Shown one piece after another: positions 23,966-32,643 of a DNA stretch of 41,545 nt. Both the position numbers and the translations under genes were made by a program. This DNA comes from Bacteroidota bacterium (GTDB lineage: Bacteria > Bacteroidota > Bacteroidia > Bacteroidales > VadinHA17), in the NCBI GenBank assembly GCA_016718875.1, contig JADKBL010000057.1, positions 1-41,545 of the forward strand, written 5' to 3'. The notes below the pieces were generated by a model, which saw nothing but the letters and a program-made list of their open reading frames with translations, was not told where the DNA came from and ran no database searches. Numbering within the stretch: position 1 is the stretch's first letter; every line of letters starts with the position of its first letter.

Positions 23966-25945
23966 TCAATTAACATAGAAATACCTGATCCGGCATACAG
24001 TCCCTTTGCTTGCTTCATTTCTGTCGTTGCTTAGACGGATACGGAGTGTATGTGATCCTTTTTTAAGACCATCTGCAAGAGTCAGAAACCATGGAAGATG
24101 AAGTCCTCCGCTCCATTGAGTGAACAGATCGAGGCTTTTCCACTCTTTGCCATCAATGCTGTATTCTATAAATCCTGCATCGGGACCGGCAGCAACTGCT
24201 ATTCCGGCGGCTGTGCCTTTAAATGAGAACTTCAGGATCTCTCCCGGTTTATTGCCCACTAACATCGGAACATTAACATATCCTTCCCGTGTTGAAGCCT
24301 TGTCGTCGGGTGTCCAGTTTTCAACAAAAGTCCAACCCTCTGTAACATACTTCTTGTCAACATTTACAAGTCGGCCATTCTCATAAGAATAGGGATCAAG
24401 CATGGCAGGGAGAGGAAGATCTGAGGAATTTGGTATAAGTCCGGGTGACCAGCATTTCATTAACAAAGCCGATATCGACCTGTAATAGACCTGCTGTCCG
24501 AACGGAGAGGGATGAAGATCGATGAAATCACCTTCCCATGTGAATTCCATATTGTTAATCCGCTGGGTAACCTCATTAGCAAGATTTACTGAGGGGATAT
24601 TGTAATGAGCAGCAACACTTTCATGATTTTTAATCTCTGCAGGTATTATGCCTTTGTTATAATCAATGATCTTGTCGGGGTCAACGAAGTACATAAACAC
24701 AATATCTGTCTGCGGGTTTACCGAAAGAGCATGCCTTACAATTCCTTCCATAGATCTCACCTGCTCAATTCCGGGATATTCATTTGTGCGGTCATTCACA
24801 GCAGCCTCAACAAACAGAAGGTCTGGTCTCCCCTTTGAAAGTACATCCTGCTCAAACCTGAAGGCGTCGGGAAGAGAGCCGAGTGAAGGGATTCCTGCAT
24901 TTATGAACTCAAATTTCGTTTCCGGAAACCTTTTCCTGATTGCATTGCTGACAGAGTCTCTCCATCCGTTATTATAAGTTATTGATCCTCCGAGGAAGGC
25001 AACTCTGCCGGTTCGTTCTTTTTCAAACTTTGCTGCAGAACGGGATAAACCTCCCCTGTACAAATGGAAATCTCCGGGGCTGAGGATTTTTCTGAATGCT
25101 CTTGTGTTGGTTTTTACAAAATCTGCAACAAGAGCAGGTGTCTCAATATCAAAATGGTGACCGCTAAGATCCTGTTTTCCCCTTGTGCAGGGTACAACTG
25201 TTGCCACTCCTCCAAGTCTTACATATCTGTTGATAAGTATAAAGCTGTTCTCTTCAGGAGGCACTATTGAATCATTCAGTCCAATCATATGAAGAACCGG
25301 GACCTTTGCTGCTGCCAGTTTTTCAAGATTATCAACCGGATTATCGGCATAGGCTTTTGCTTCATTCTCATCCTTAAAATTATAGGCTTTCATCACAAGC
25401 TGCCAGTCCTGCAGACTGCCAGGGCCCTTTCCAAAACCACCGGGCCAGCTTTTTATATCGCAAACAGGAGCTTCGGCATAGATACAACTGATTCTCCATG
25501 GATACTTTTTGGCAAAATTATAGACGTAAAGTCCACCCCTGCTGATGCCCTCCAGTGCAACCCTGTTCTCAAACCCGAAACTTTTTGTCAGGTACCTGAA
25601 ATACTCATCCCAAACTTTAACCCCTTCAGGACTGCCATTAAACTCATCGGTATTAATATTGGTCACATAGAAACCTTCTGAGAGGAGTATGCTGTCGATA
25701 TCAGTGTGCCAGTCGGGGAATCTCGCATTCCATATCCAGGGATTACCTTCCGCCGGCTTTCCCGGACATACAATTCTGCATTGCCTGCCATTGAATTCAA
25801 AGTCATATCTCACAAAACCTTTCCACTCAGATTTTTTTCCGGGAAACTGAGGAGAACTATCCTGAAGTAAATTATTGCAGAATATCTCTGCAGGAACCAG
25901 CAAGAGAATAAAAGCATATAACACATTGAATATCAATCTCTTCAT
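23966..25945 (-). CDS. Secreted alpha/beta hydrolase-SGNH hydrolase fusion
   Basis: From the ATG at 25945 (MKRLIFNVLYAFILLLVPAE, a signal peptide) the protein has 659 residues; a TTG five codons upstream is less likely. Two catalytic domains are visible. The first is an alpha/beta hydrolase: EGISRGGLYV with Ser135, GLNDSIVPP with candidate Asp225, and GHHFD with candidate His263 or His264. The second is an SGNH hydrolase: AFLGGSITYN (Ser321), VEAAVNDRT (Asn384) and DLHPSPFGQQ (His478). A C-terminal beta-sandwich (about 545-659) with FSFKGTAAGIAVAAGPDAG probably serves as an accessory domain. Such fusions suggest combined release of two kinds of ester or acyl groups from one glycan. Substrates are unknown. 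Confidence 0.83.
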   Translation of the reverse strand: MKRLIFNVLYAFILLLVPAEIFCNNLLQDSSPQFPGKKSEWKGFVRYDFEFNGRQCRIVCPGKPAEGNPWIWNARFPDWHTDIDSILLSEGFYVTNINTDEFNGSPEGVKVWDEYFRYLTKSFGFENRVALEGISRGGLYVYNFAKKYPWRISCIYAEAPVCDIKSWPGGFGKGPGSLQDWQLVMKAYNFKDENEAKAYADNPVDNLEKLAAAKVPVLHMIGLNDSIVPPEENSFILINRYVRLGGVATVVPCTRGKQDLSGHHFDIETPALVADFVKTNTRAFRKILSPGDFHLYRGGLSRSAAKFEKERTGRVAFLGGSITYNNGWRDSVSNAIRKRFPETKFEFINAGIPSLGSLPDAFRFEQDVLSKGRPDLLFVEAAVNDRTNEYPGIEQVRSMEGIVRHALSVNPQTDIVFMYFVDPDKIIDYNKGIIPAEIKNHESVAAHYNIPSVNLANEVTQRINNMEFTWEGDFIDLHPSPFGQQVYYRSISALLMKCWSPGLIPNSSDLPLPAMLDPYSYENGRLVNVDKKYVTEGWTFVENWTPDDKASTREGYVNVPMLVGNKPGEILKFSFKGTAAGIAVAAGPDAGFIEYSIDGKEWKSLDLFTQWSGGLHLPWFLTLADGLKKGSHTLRIRLSNDRNEASKGTVCRIRYFYVN

Positions 25946-26009
25946 TGCATTGAAAATCAATTACATATATTTAGTAAATACAGTATCCAGAACCATAAGA
26001 GTATTAAAA

Positions 26010-26636
26010 TTAAGAGTCAGAAGAACGTGAGGGATCATTCTCCTTTATCCTCCTCCTGCAAATCTGCTCTATGTCTAAAGCACCTTCAATCCTTAACATA
26101 TAAATATAATCCGGAACAAATCTTGAACTATTCTTGCTTTTGACTATACTACCTGTTTTCATTACCATTGTGATATTGCCTTTATTGTTATTTCCCTTCA
26201 CCACAATTTCGCCGGTAAACTGCTCCCAGTCAAAGGATTTCAGCTTCCCCTTCCTGAAATGAACAAGTCTGGTTGGTGTTCCGACAAAATATCCCCCGTT
26301 ACGGAAAAGAGAAAATATACCCTTAAGAACCATATATAAACCAACAGAAAGAAATATGCCGAAAAAAACAATAATAAACAGATAATAAATTTTATCTCCT
26401 CCAACTGAATCTGCAGCTTCAGATGGTGTAAATGACTGGATGGCAGACTTTAAAAAGTCGGGTACAATAAAAAATGACATCAGGAGAATGGTAAATCCAA
26501 GCCATCCGGCCCCGGACAGAATACCGAAAACTGATGCAATAACAGGTTGTGCAAAGGTCCCCTTAACTGCAAATTCGCGGTTCTCAGAACCAAGAGAAAT
26601 GTTTAGTTCTTCGGGTAATTCAGTGCTCTGTAACAT
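26010..26636 (-). CDS. Two-TM membrane protein, paralogue A
   Basis: This 208-residue protein has a short cytoplasmic N-terminus (STELPEELNISLGSENREFAV), two membrane segments (about 30-56 and 85-110) and a C-terminal soluble domain with GGYFVGTPTRLVHFRKGKL, WEQFTGEIVVKGNN and DIEQICRRRIKENDP. The C-terminal pattern loosely resembles bacterial PH-like domains that follow two membrane helices, but I cannot assign it to a named family. A second gene at 29950-30564 encodes a clear paralogue with the same layout, so this is a duplicated family. No function is known. Confidence 0.72.
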   Translation of the reverse strand: MLQSTELPEELNISLGSENREFAVKGTFAQPVIASVFGILSGAGWLGFTILLMSFFIVPDFLKSAIQSFTPSEAADSVGGDKIYYLFIIVFFGIFLSVGLYMVLKGIFSLFRNGGYFVGTPTRLVHFRKGKLKSFDWEQFTGEIVVKGNNNKGNITMVMKTGSIVKSKNSSRFVPDYIYMLRIEGALDIEQICRRRIKENDPSRSSDS

Positions 26637-26766
26637 AGACTTTCAGATTTGATGGTTAAGGAGTTAAATGTAATAAGTAATTGTTAGGAATGCAAGAAAG
26701 GCGAAAGGCAAAAGGAGGAAGGCTAAAGGTAGAGAGTAACCGGGTAACTGGTGCCTGGTTTTGGAT

Positions 26767-27009
26767 TCAGGAAGAACTTCCCTCTTTTCTGAAACGGAAA
26801 AATCCTTTGATCTTTTCCCAGAAGCTCTTGCCGAGTATAAATAGACTGACATAGAAAGTAACTTCACCGATGATTACCAGACCGGTGATTATCCCTGCTA
26901 TCTGACCTTTGGTGTATCCCAACCATGGAATTACAAGTATCAGAATAAATGAGATTGTTGATATTGCGAGGAGGATGTAGCCGGTTAGTCTGAGCTGGGG
27001 ATGGCCATT
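26767..27009 (-). pseudogene. Small two-TM membrane protein without a visible start codon
   Basis: A frame of about 81 codons reads NGHPQLRLTGYILLAIST, then hydrophobic LVIPWLGYTKGQIAG, GLVIIGEVTFYVSLFILGKSF and a basic end KIKGFFRFRKEGSSS before the TGA at 26767. The pattern resembles the short proteins annotated as transporter suffix domain. There is no ATG, GTG or TTG in frame between this sequence and the TAA at 27031-27033, and the bases just upstream are intergenic repeat (CTGGTTACTGG type), so the 5' end appears lost or out of frame. It could also use an unusual start or reflect a sequencing error. Confidence 0.5.
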
Positions 27010-27055
27010 GTGTATCGACCTGGTTGCTGGTTACTGGAAGGATTGAATTCCCCTC

Positions 27056-27080
27056 CTGGGAGGGGCTAGGGGTGGGTTAT
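27056..27080. repeat. Hairpin spacer element CTCCTGGGAGGGGC
   Basis: CCCCTCCTGGGAGGGGC is a nearly perfect short inverted repeat, followed by TAGGGGTGGGTTATCC. Similar GGGGAG-type hairpins occur in many Bacteroidota spacers. It lies about 50 bases beyond the ldh stop codon. Confidence 0.55.
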
Positions 27081-27131
27081 CCGGTTTAGTGTTGCATATC
27101 TCATAATTTCCAGGTTTCAGATATGTTACGG

Positions 27132-28097
27132 TTAATGATTCAGTGAGTCGATTGCCTGGCGGAGAACCGAAGCCGAATGCCTCAGTAAAGTAAGTTCATC
27201 ATCAGCCAGTTTGTGATCAATTATCTTTTCAATCCCATTATCTGAAACAATACTCGGAACACTGAGGCAGACATCCTTAATACCGAATTCACCATCGAGA
27301 TATGAAGATACTGTGAGAACACTCTTCTGCTTTCGGAGAATTGATGCTGTTATCTTGACAAGTGCCAGTCCAACAGCAAAATATGTCGATCCTTTAGAAT
27401 TGATAATATGATATGCCGATTCACGTACCTGTTTCTCAATCATTTCCCTCTCCTTCTGCCAACCCGGACATTTGCCGCATACCTTGCAGTATTCGCCAAC
27501 CGGGATGCCGGCAATATGTGTCATCGACCAGGCAGCAAACTCACTGTCTCCATGTTCTCCAAGGAAATAGGCATGAACGTTATGCACATCAACATCGCAA
27601 TGCTTGCCAAGTATATGGCGGAACCTGGCACTGTCGAGAACAGTCCCTGATCCAATAACCCGGCCACTCTCCCAGCCGCTGCGCTTCAGAGCAACATAAG
27701 TAAGTACATCAACAGGGTTGCTTACTATCAGCATCACACCCTGACATCCCTGACGGGAAATTGTTTCTGCAATGCCTCCGACAATATCTGCATTCTTCTT
27801 CAGCAGCTGAAGACGTGTTTCACCAGGTTTTTGTGCAGCTCCGGCAGTTATTACCACCAGTTGAGCATCAGCATAGTCTTTCTCCGACCCGCCTCTTATA
27901 TCAACCATCGGAAAGAATGGCTGACCATGAACAAGGTCAAGCACCTGCCCTTTAACAAGCTCTTCATTTCTGTCAATCAGCACTATTTCATCAGCCAGAC
28001 CGCTCTGTGCCAGCGCATAACAATATGTTGCACCTACCGAACCTGCCCCAACCACCACAACCTTACGATGCGGTTCGGATTCTCTCTTTGCATTCAT
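27132..28097 (-). CDS. ldh: L-lactate dehydrogenase
   Basis: The 321-residue enzyme has the NAD-binding motif VVGAGSVG (17-22), acidic IDRNEE, the substrate-specificity loop GAAQKPGETRLQ with Gln89 at the position (dogfish 102) that selects pyruvate over oxaloacetate, the catalytic Arg95, Asn127 in VSNPVD, Arg158 in LDSARFR and the catalytic His182 in GEHGDSE. It therefore reduces pyruvate to L-lactate with NADH during fermentation. Length is normal. A cysteine-rich loop YCKVCGKC (about 203-210) is less usual but occurs in some other LDHs. An exact TACTTTTG promoter element lies just upstream. Confidence 0.93.
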   Translation of the reverse strand: MNAKRESEPHRKVVVVGAGSVGATYCYALAQSGLADEIVLIDRNEELVKGQVLDLVHGQPFFPMVDIRGGSEKDYADAQLVVITAGAAQKPGETRLQLLKKNADIVGGIAETISRQGCQGVMLIVSNPVDVLTYVALKRSGWESGRVIGSGTVLDSARFRHILGKHCDVDVHNVHAYFLGEHGDSEFAAWSMTHIAGIPVGEYCKVCGKCPGWQKEREMIEKQVRESAYHIINSKGSTYFAVGLALVKITASILRKQKSVLTVSSYLDGEFGIKDVCLSVPSIVSDNGIEKIIDHKLADDELTLLRHSASVLRQAIDSLNH

Positions 28098-28120
28098 TAT
28101 TATAAAAATTACATAAGGTT

Positions 28121-28153
28121 AACAAAAGTAAGGAGCAAAAGTTTGAAAACAAA
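28121..28153 (-). promoter_or_regulatory. Candidate ldh promoter (-33 TTTG, -7 TACTTTTG)
   Basis: The minus strand carries TTTG (28150-28153), 21 bases, then TACTTTTG (28121-28128), an exact TAnnTTTG. Spacing is as expected for the Bacteroidota housekeeping sigma factor. The ldh ATG lies 23 bases further. Confidence 0.5.
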
Positions 28154-28211
28154 CCTGCAACCCTGAACACGCAACACCCAACACGCAACCTGGAACAAGG
28201 AACCCGGAACA
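28154..28211. repeat. AACACGCAAC repeat (family E)
   Basis: The run GAACACGCAACACCCAACAC, GCAACCTGGAACAAGGAACC ends exactly at the reconstructed stop codon (28212) of the phosphatase remnant. It is a further family of short spacer repeat. Confidence 0.65.
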
Positions 28212-29768
28212 CTATAATCTGATCCCCACAACCATAATATCGTCAATCTGGCTGAGACCGCCAACCACCTGACGATTGTTGTGTCAAGCCTCTCCCTGCA
28301 CATCAAGGGGTAATGCACAGCCCGAGAGCAGAAGGTTTCTAAACCTTTTGTAGCTGTATTTCTTTTTCATGGGGGCCGCCAAACTGATCAGCAAATCCAT
28401 CGGAAAGAGATAAATCATATCTCCTTTAAGGAAATCAATATCATGAACTTTAAAATTATCCATTGAATATGATAATGATACAGACATATGATCACCTTTG
28501 ATTTCATACAGTATATATTCATCTGATTCTGTTGTCTGATACTGGCCGGGTGACTTTTCTTCTTTCTTTCTGACGAGGTAAAGCGGATTGTTTGCACCTG
28601 CATACTGCATCTTCATTTTCTCATAATCTATGACGCAGATTGACATGTCCATACCATCCCTGGCTTCCCCAATTTCTCCTTTCTGGTGAAGGGATCTGAC
28701 AACTTCCTTGCGCATACGTCTGAGTATGACTCCGGGATGAGTAATATATTCCTTATTCACAATCTCGTTAAGGTATGCAGATCCGAGCATTGACATAAAA
28801 GCTCCCGGAACACCATGCCCGGTGCAGTCAACTGCCGCAAAAACTGCAAGGTTTTCAATGAATGTGAACCAGTAGAAATCACCACTTACTATATCTCTGG
28901 GTTTTAGAAGGATAAAATGATCCGGCAGCATCTGATCAAGAATCTCATGCCTGGGCAGCAATGCTGTCTGGATATTTTTTGCATAGTTGATACTGTCTGT
29001 GATATTTGTTTTTTCTGCTCTATCTCCAGCTTCTGTTTGGTTAATTCATCATGCTGAAAATTTATCTCTTTTGCCTGCGATACAAGAATTGAATTCTTGC
29101 AGCAGATGCATCTGATTATTAAGGTTCTCCCTCTTAAAATGAACAGTTATTATAAATACGATAATGACTGTAACAGTGAAGTTTATGAAAACAATAGCAG
29201 GACCACAGGTTCTGACCTGGGAACATAAAAAAAGGTACCATTATTGAATTTAATGGAAGAGATGAGGTACATCGTTATAAGAGTCACTACAAGGAAAGAG
29301 AAGTAATACATCTTGCTTGTCAAAAAAGACTACCGGAAGCATTATAGGAATAATGTAGAAAAGCATAACTCGCTCTCCCCCAATCAGAAAATAAACTGAT
29401 ACAACAAGAAGAGCAAACAAACAGAAACTTATGATAGCTGATTTAAACCTTTTGTTATGACTAAGAAGAAGAATAAGAAAGCAGAAAACCGAACAGAGGA
29501 AATCGATCAGTGAGAAAATAATGTGCTCAGCTTCTTTAAAGACTGATCTGTAATCAGCTTCCCTTAGATGTCTTGAAAACTCAGACGAATTAAATTCACC
29601 TGAAGTAAAGTTTATTATAAGAACAATCACGCTTGTGAAAAGCATAACAATAAGACAGATAGCAGTAATTACATTAAGCAGTTTAATTTTAGAAACGTTT
29701 ATGTTCTTTGGATTATCATGAAGCCCGATATTCTGAATCCTGTAGAAAAGGCTGCTGAATTTGTTCAT
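28212..29768 (-). pseudogene. Membrane-anchored SpoIIE-type PP2C phosphatase, multiply frameshifted
   Basis: The parts form one protein: an N-terminal membrane region from the ATG at 29768 (six or so helices, including LLNVITAICLIVMLFTSVIV), then KMYYFSFLVVTLITMYLIS, AIVFINFTVTVIIVFIITV, a coiled-coil stretch KRENLNNQMHLLQE and DELTKQKLEIEQKK, then the SpoIIE domain ITDSINYAKNIQTALLPRHE, LKPRDIVSGDFYWF, DCTGHGVPGAFMSMLG, DGMDMSICVID. Frame changes occur near 29311-29321, 29185-29225, 29088-29096, in T6 at 29009-29014, at 28404-28406, at 28363-28367 and near 28285-28310; the last frame gives QIDDIMVVGIRL and stop 28212. Intact relatives dephosphorylate partner-switching proteins. This copy looks inactive. 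Confidence 0.78.
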
Positions 29769-29949
29769 AAGGACAATATGTAGCTGTTATGCAATTTACA
29801 AATGTTTAGCCGGATATATTATATTGTCATTCATGTTTTTCAAATCTAATGGGCTTTAATTCCTAATGACGATCACAATCACTAACAGAGTGATGGTAAT
29901 AATGCCCGGCGGATGGCACTGGGAACATGCGATAAAGATTGAATCAGGA

Positions 29950-30564
29950 TTACACAACAGGTGTAGGATCATGCTCTTTGATCCTTTTTCGGCAGATCTG
30001 CTCTATCTCATAAACACCAGGAACTCCGGAGATATAAACTATATTTGGAACATATCCTTTGTTCATCCCAAAGGACTTATGACCGGTTCTCGTTTCAAGT
30101 ATAATTCTCCCCCTGGTATTATTGCCTCGGACCTCAATATTCCCGTTAAACTGATCCCAGTTGTCCCACATCATCTTGCCCCTGTTAAATCGAACCAGCC
30201 GGGTTGGTGTTCCGACAAAATAGCCCCCTCTTTTCATTAGTGAAAATACTCCGGCAATTAAAGTAAAAAGCCCAATCAACACAAATACAATTACAACTAT
30301 CACGAGGACAATCCCTGACTGTTCAGGATTTCCCTCGTCAGCACTATTAATATTTGAAATTACCTGTTTTATACCTTCCAGGGAAAATGAATCTAAAAAA
30401 AAAGAAATAAAGAAAGAGAGAATTCCCAGCCAGACTATACTGAAGATTAACTGAAACATAGAAGATCCAATAGGTCTTGCTCTGCGTCCATAGACAGCAA
30501 ATTCCCTGTTTTCTGAACCCAGGAAAATATTAAGTTCTTCCGGTAAATTAATCTGTTCGTTCAT
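29950..30564 (-). CDS. Two-TM membrane protein, paralogue B
   Basis: This 204-residue protein is clearly related to the gene at 26010-26636: the same N-terminal LPEELNIFLGSENREFAV, two membrane segments (about 32-56 and 82-105), and the C-terminal GGYFVGTPTRLVRFNRGKM, WDQFNGNIEVRGNNTRG, VYEIEQICRKRIKEHDP. Identity is highest in the two conserved blocks and low in the membrane helices. Function is unknown. The start ATG at 30564 lies in the same position relative to the conserved block as in paralogue A. Confidence 0.72.
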   Translation of the reverse strand: MNEQINLPEELNIFLGSENREFAVYGRRARPIGSSMFQLIFSIVWLGILSFFISFFLDSFSLEGIKQVISNINSADEGNPEQSGIVLVIVVIVFVLIGLFTLIAGVFSLMKRGGYFVGTPTRLVRFNRGKMMWDNWDQFNGNIEVRGNNTRGRIILETRTGHKSFGMNKGYVPNIVYISGVPGVYEIEQICRKRIKEHDPTPVV

Positions 30565-30604
30565 TTTCTCGGGATTTAGATTTTAATTGTTAAATATACA
30601 TAAT

Positions 30605-30706
30605 ATTCTACTTTACCACGAAGTTACAAGGAGTTTTGCGCGGAAACTGTGTTCATACAGGATAAGTGTTTTACTCTGTGATACACAGTGTAACTCTGCG
30701 GTTAAT
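30605..30706. repeat. CACAGAG-type spacer repeat
   Basis: ACCACGAAGTTACAAGGAG, then TGTGATACACAGTGTAACTC and TGCGGTTAA resemble the CTCTGTG/CACAGAG arms of the long repeats at 4826-5070 and 7360-7575, without the TAGAGGCT head. It lies beyond the stop codon at 30713. Confidence 0.5.
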
Positions 30707-30712
30707 AAACTA

Positions 30713-32560
30713 TCAACTACAAGCTATCAGGGTTATGAGCCAGATATTTGATCTGGCTTTCATATTTAGTTTTACCCTGTTCCCGGCTGATGAAACCGGC
30801 AACCCGGTAAATCCATCAAGATAGGCACCTTCCTCAGGGAAAGTAATCAGAACATTTACAGTCTCCTGATTGTAATTGTGTATTACCATGCTGCCATCTG
30901 AGAGCCTTTGTACAGATACTCTTGCAGGCGCATCAATCACAGGTTCTCCTTCTTCATGAAATGCTTCACGTATTATGTTAACCCAAGCACTTGGCAGCTC
31001 TGTAAGTGACAGAGGCCGGGGTGCAAGCAAATGTTCGCCGACAGCTGCAAAATCTTCCTGTGAAAATGTATGTGTATTGATCACATAAATATTCTTCTCC
31101 TTATTGCATAACAGGTATGGATTATTACTTTTTTCAGATGCCCTGAGCAAAACCTCAGCTCCGTCAGTTTCAAGCCTGAAATCTGTCTTCAAAGGAATTG
31201 ACAGTTTGATTGTTGTGTCTTTAAGTTCAATCGATTCCGTCTCAGTCTTTACCTCTTTGAGAGGCCACCTGACACCGGCAAGTTCTGCAAGCTTTTCTCC
31301 ATCTTTTGCTTTTGACAGGAATCCGGCAGTCATAACGATCTTTGAACCATTTTCAACCGATTCCATAGCCCTTTCATAAATATCGTCATCGGCTGCTGCC
31401 TGGGTAGGAAGAAATACTACTTTGCTGTTCTCCGGATATGCCGATTCCGGAACAAGAGATATACCCCACATTCCAACATAATCGAACAGGTAAAGATCGC
31501 CGCCGGCATCGCTGTTGGGTGGTTTGTAACCGGCAGGACCTTCAACGGGACCTGCAGCAACCTCCTCAGCCAGACTGACCAGATTCTCAAAGTCCTGCAT
31601 AAGAAGATGATGTCCGGGATGCCCTGAGATAAAGCTGTCGAAGCTGAATATTACAAGTTCTTTAGAGCCTGCAAGCACACTCTGGTAAGCCTGTTCCAGG
31701 AAATCCCTGTCGGTACAGTCGATATGATCAAACCAGGATCCGCCGGCCTTATCACCTGCAATGGAATTGAGCCACCGCAGGTTGATAAATCCCTCATAAG
31801 GCTGAACAAAACCAAAGCGCTGGGTGTATTGTCCGCGCGACTCGGTTCCAACCCATATACCATCAAAAAGTTCAGTCTCTGCGGCTACATCATATCCGAA
31901 TATATGGAAACGGTCATACCACTGAGGATACTTGATTATCATTTTGATACCCGGATTTTTCTCCTTCGCCGGATTTATAAATACCGATTGAGCCAGACCG
32001 GTTAGAAGTTCTTTCCTGTATTCTGACCAGCTTCTGTCACCTTTTGCAGTTTTTGATTCCATGCTTGTATCGGAAGTGCAGAGGAAATCATCAACTATAA
32101 AGCTCCCGAAGAAAGGGGCTGAGTCCTCTATTACTTTCCGCAGATCATCCTGGGTCTTCTGGTTTTGCCAGTTAAACCACCCCAGAGGACCTTCCTGCTT
32201 TACTCCAAAATCATTTCCGGGCACAGTTGCGATGCCTCCAACAACCTCAAATCCATTATCTTCAAGAAATTTTACACTTGGTTCAATAAGCTCAGGAGCT
32301 ATAACCATACCACTCCTGTAGACCTCAAGATATACTTTTGTGATTCCATAGCATCTTAAAAGAGAAAGCACTTCTCTCCTGCCCTCCTCCGTTCTGAACA
32401 TCTGGTCGACTGTATGTGCAGTTACATAGGTGCTGAGCCGGAGGCTCTCCTTTTTATCATTTGCAAATTTCCAGAAATCATCGGGAGCTTTTTCAGGTCC
32501 TTTGCAGGAAACTATCAATAGAACTGAAAGAATTAAAATTAAGGTGGTCTGTCGTTTCAT
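30713..32560 (-). CDS. Lipoprotein with TIM-barrel-like and GATase-like domains
   Basis: The 615-residue product has a lipoprotein signal peptide (lipobox IVSC, Cys19). Residues 40-330 show a TIM-barrel-like series (RLSTYVTAHTVDQMF, CYGITKVYLEVYRSG, EVVGGIATVPGNDFGV, FGSFIVDDFLC, IKMIIKYPQWYDRF, ELVIFSFDS). Residues about 355-455 (DLYLFDYVGMWG, VVFLPTQAAADDDIYERAM, GSKIVMTAGFLSK) resemble the glutamine-amidotransferase-like domain attached to some glycosidases, and a C-terminal beta-rich part follows. It may be a glycoside hydrolase, but no family is certain. It is 83 bases downstream of the GH95 gene on the same strand and probably shares its transcript. Confidence 0.66.
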   Translation of the reverse strand: MKRQTTLILILSVLLIVSCKGPEKAPDDFWKFANDKKESLRLSTYVTAHTVDQMFRTEEGRREVLSLLRCYGITKVYLEVYRSGMVIAPELIEPSVKFLEDNGFEVVGGIATVPGNDFGVKQEGPLGWFNWQNQKTQDDLRKVIEDSAPFFGSFIVDDFLCTSDTSMESKTAKGDRSWSEYRKELLTGLAQSVFINPAKEKNPGIKMIIKYPQWYDRFHIFGYDVAAETELFDGIWVGTESRGQYTQRFGFVQPYEGFINLRWLNSIAGDKAGGSWFDHIDCTDRDFLEQAYQSVLAGSKELVIFSFDSFISGHPGHHLLMQDFENLVSLAEEVAAGPVEGPAGYKPPNSDAGGDLYLFDYVGMWGISLVPESAYPENSKVVFLPTQAAADDDIYERAMESVENGSKIVMTAGFLSKAKDGEKLAELAGVRWPLKEVKTETESIELKDTTIKLSIPLKTDFRLETDGAEVLLRASEKSNNPYLLCNKEKNIYVINTHTFSQEDFAAVGEHLLAPRPLSLTELPSAWVNIIREAFHEEGEPVIDAPARVSVQRLSDGSMVIHNYNQETVNVLITFPEEGAYLDGFTGLPVSSAGNRVKLNMKARSNIWLITLIACS

Positions 32561-32598
32561 AATATGTCAATTCAATTAATTGGAAGTATCATTTATAA

Positions 32599-32629
32599 GG
32601 CACGGATTGCGCTTCGCTAAATCCGCGCC
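32599..32629. repeat. Inverted repeat GGCACGGATT/AATCCGCGCC
   Basis: GGCACGGATT (32599-32608) pairs with AATCCGCGCC (32620-32629) with one mismatch; the loop GCGCTTCGCTA has its own small palindrome. It resembles short palindromic REP-like elements and lies in the spacer between GH95 and the lipoprotein gene. Confidence 0.65.
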
Positions 32630-32643
32630 AGCGTGTAGTGCTG

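Noticed and set aside
29866..30240. Plus-strand frame of 124 codons opposite paralogue B
   Set aside because: It lies mostly antisense to a conserved membrane-protein gene and has no recognisable features of its own.
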